DNA of 64,000 nucleotides, taken from assembly GCA_008973525.1 (NCBI GenBank), contig WACJ01000530.1, forward strand, positions 1,798,001 through 1,862,000. Reading direction: 5' to 3'. This document shows positions 63,520-64,000 of the stretch, in pieces. This DNA comes from Stenopsyche tienmushanensis. Lineage: Eukaryota > Arthropoda > Insecta > Trichoptera > Stenopsychidae. Numbering within the stretch: position 1 is the first letter of the stretch; the number at the start of each line of letters is the position of its first letter. The position numbers and the translations under genes are program-made. The notes beneath the pieces were generated by a model, which was not told the origin of the DNA, ran no database searches, and saw only the letters and a program-made list of their open reading frames with translations.

Positions 63520-64000
63520 GATTTTCAATCATTTTAGAAATTACATTGATAAATTTGATCAAAAATTACTAATAAGTCCATTTGTTAAATATAAAAAAAT
63601 ACTTGTTGGAGGTATCGTCATCAGATATTTAAATGCTAGTTCGAGTTGATGACCGTATGAGCCCCTATTTACATATAACACCATCAATATGACTGATAAA
63701 ATTTCTTCCTTGCTGCTACACAGATTAAAAATCGCAAAAATCCCAATTTCCCGACAAATTATTTATTTCCGTCGCTGCGGATGAAAACTTTTTTTATTAT
63801 AATACTTTGATGTGATTCGTAATTATATTACGGAGGAATGCATAAATTCTGCATTCCGTATCTACTATATTTCATATTGATATTCCCATTACTAGAGTCG
63901 AAGTGTAGTAAATACATCACCGGTAGGAAAGGGTTAATATAACAATTTTAAAAACATATATGTACTGTAAGCTCAAGCTCATCAATTAGTATTTACGTCA
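63520..64000 (-). mobile_element. 'CCCGGGATC' hAT family copy (B6), runs off the window
   Basis: Reverse orientation. GATTTTCAATCATTTTAGAA, CAAAAATTACTAATAAGTCC, CCCGACAAATTATTTATTTC and AATACATCACCGGTAGGAAA follow the family. Between them lies a segment shared only with 56747-57324 (TTGGAGGTATCGTCATCAGA) plus further DNA unique to this copy. It may be closest to the parent element. Confidence 0.75.

Noticed and set aside
1..64000. CRISPR array or bacterial operon
   Set aside because: The dispersed repeats are not regularly spaced with unique spacers. There are no bacterial-type genes, and the coding remnants are eukaryotic transposons.

Overview
This looks like a gene-poor stretch of a eukaryotic nuclear genome, most likely an arthropod and probably an insect. 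No bacterial gene organisation, operon or complete protein-coding gene is visible. The sequence is AT-rich, CpG is not obviously depleted, and every open frame is short. The recognisable coding matter is decayed transposase and reverse transcriptase, of families typical of insect genomes: mariner, IS630-like Tc1/mariner, piggyBac, hAT, R1-like LINE, RTE-like LINE and solo LTRs. The lineage cannot be narrowed further from the sequence alone.

Layout. Two kinds of DNA alternate. (1) AT-rich repeat blocks carry at least a dozen dispersed families, found by comparing the window with itself. Main anchors: a pogo-like MITE at 775-951; IS630-type remnants at 3308-3595, 20646-21080, 38159-38360, 47430-47765 and 58857-59237; mariner remnants near 5.7, 7.1, 30.2, 31.6, 33.3, 34.5, 50.2 and 63.3 kb; LTR fragments at 6.84, 40.3 and 63.4 kb; a repeat with paired ~120-bp units at about ten places; a 'CCCGGGATC' hAT family at 9.5, 12.9, 24.5, 53.8, 56.7 and 63.5 kb; and six minus-strand LINE 3' ends between 3.8 and 31.5 kb. 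(2) Between these lie 0.3-1.9 kb islands of more complex, better balanced sequence without detectable repeats (for example 4.13-5.44, 11.02-12.24, 25.44-26.64, 29.0-30.0, 40.56-42.2, 43.83-45.7, 51.6-52.6, 54.6-55.5, 59.65-60.77 and 62.1-62.98 kb). They contain no recognisable exon and are candidate intergenic or intronic regulatory DNA.

Best-supported events. A hAT element (16381-16967) with 16-bp terminal inverted repeats and an 8-bp target duplication has inserted into a decayed piggyBac transposase whose two halves lie on either side. An RTE-like retroelement with an (ATG)4 tail (35861-36304) has inserted into an IS630-derived MITE and made a 9-bp target duplication. Two members of the 'CCCGGGATC' family carry perfect 8-bp target duplications, which places that family in hAT. 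The IS630-derived MITE family is tied to its transposase through copies that still hold N- or C-terminal transposase sequence.

No function is claimed for the single-copy islands. Features there worth attention are a perfect 42-bp palindrome at 4671-4712 with a related 18-bp palindrome 114 bp beyond it, and seven TGTCA/TGACA sites within 142 bp at 33.9-34.0 kb. No CRISPR array, rRNA or intact tRNA was seen. All coordinates and alignments were made by eye, so boundaries are approximate unless a terminal repeat or target duplication fixes them.
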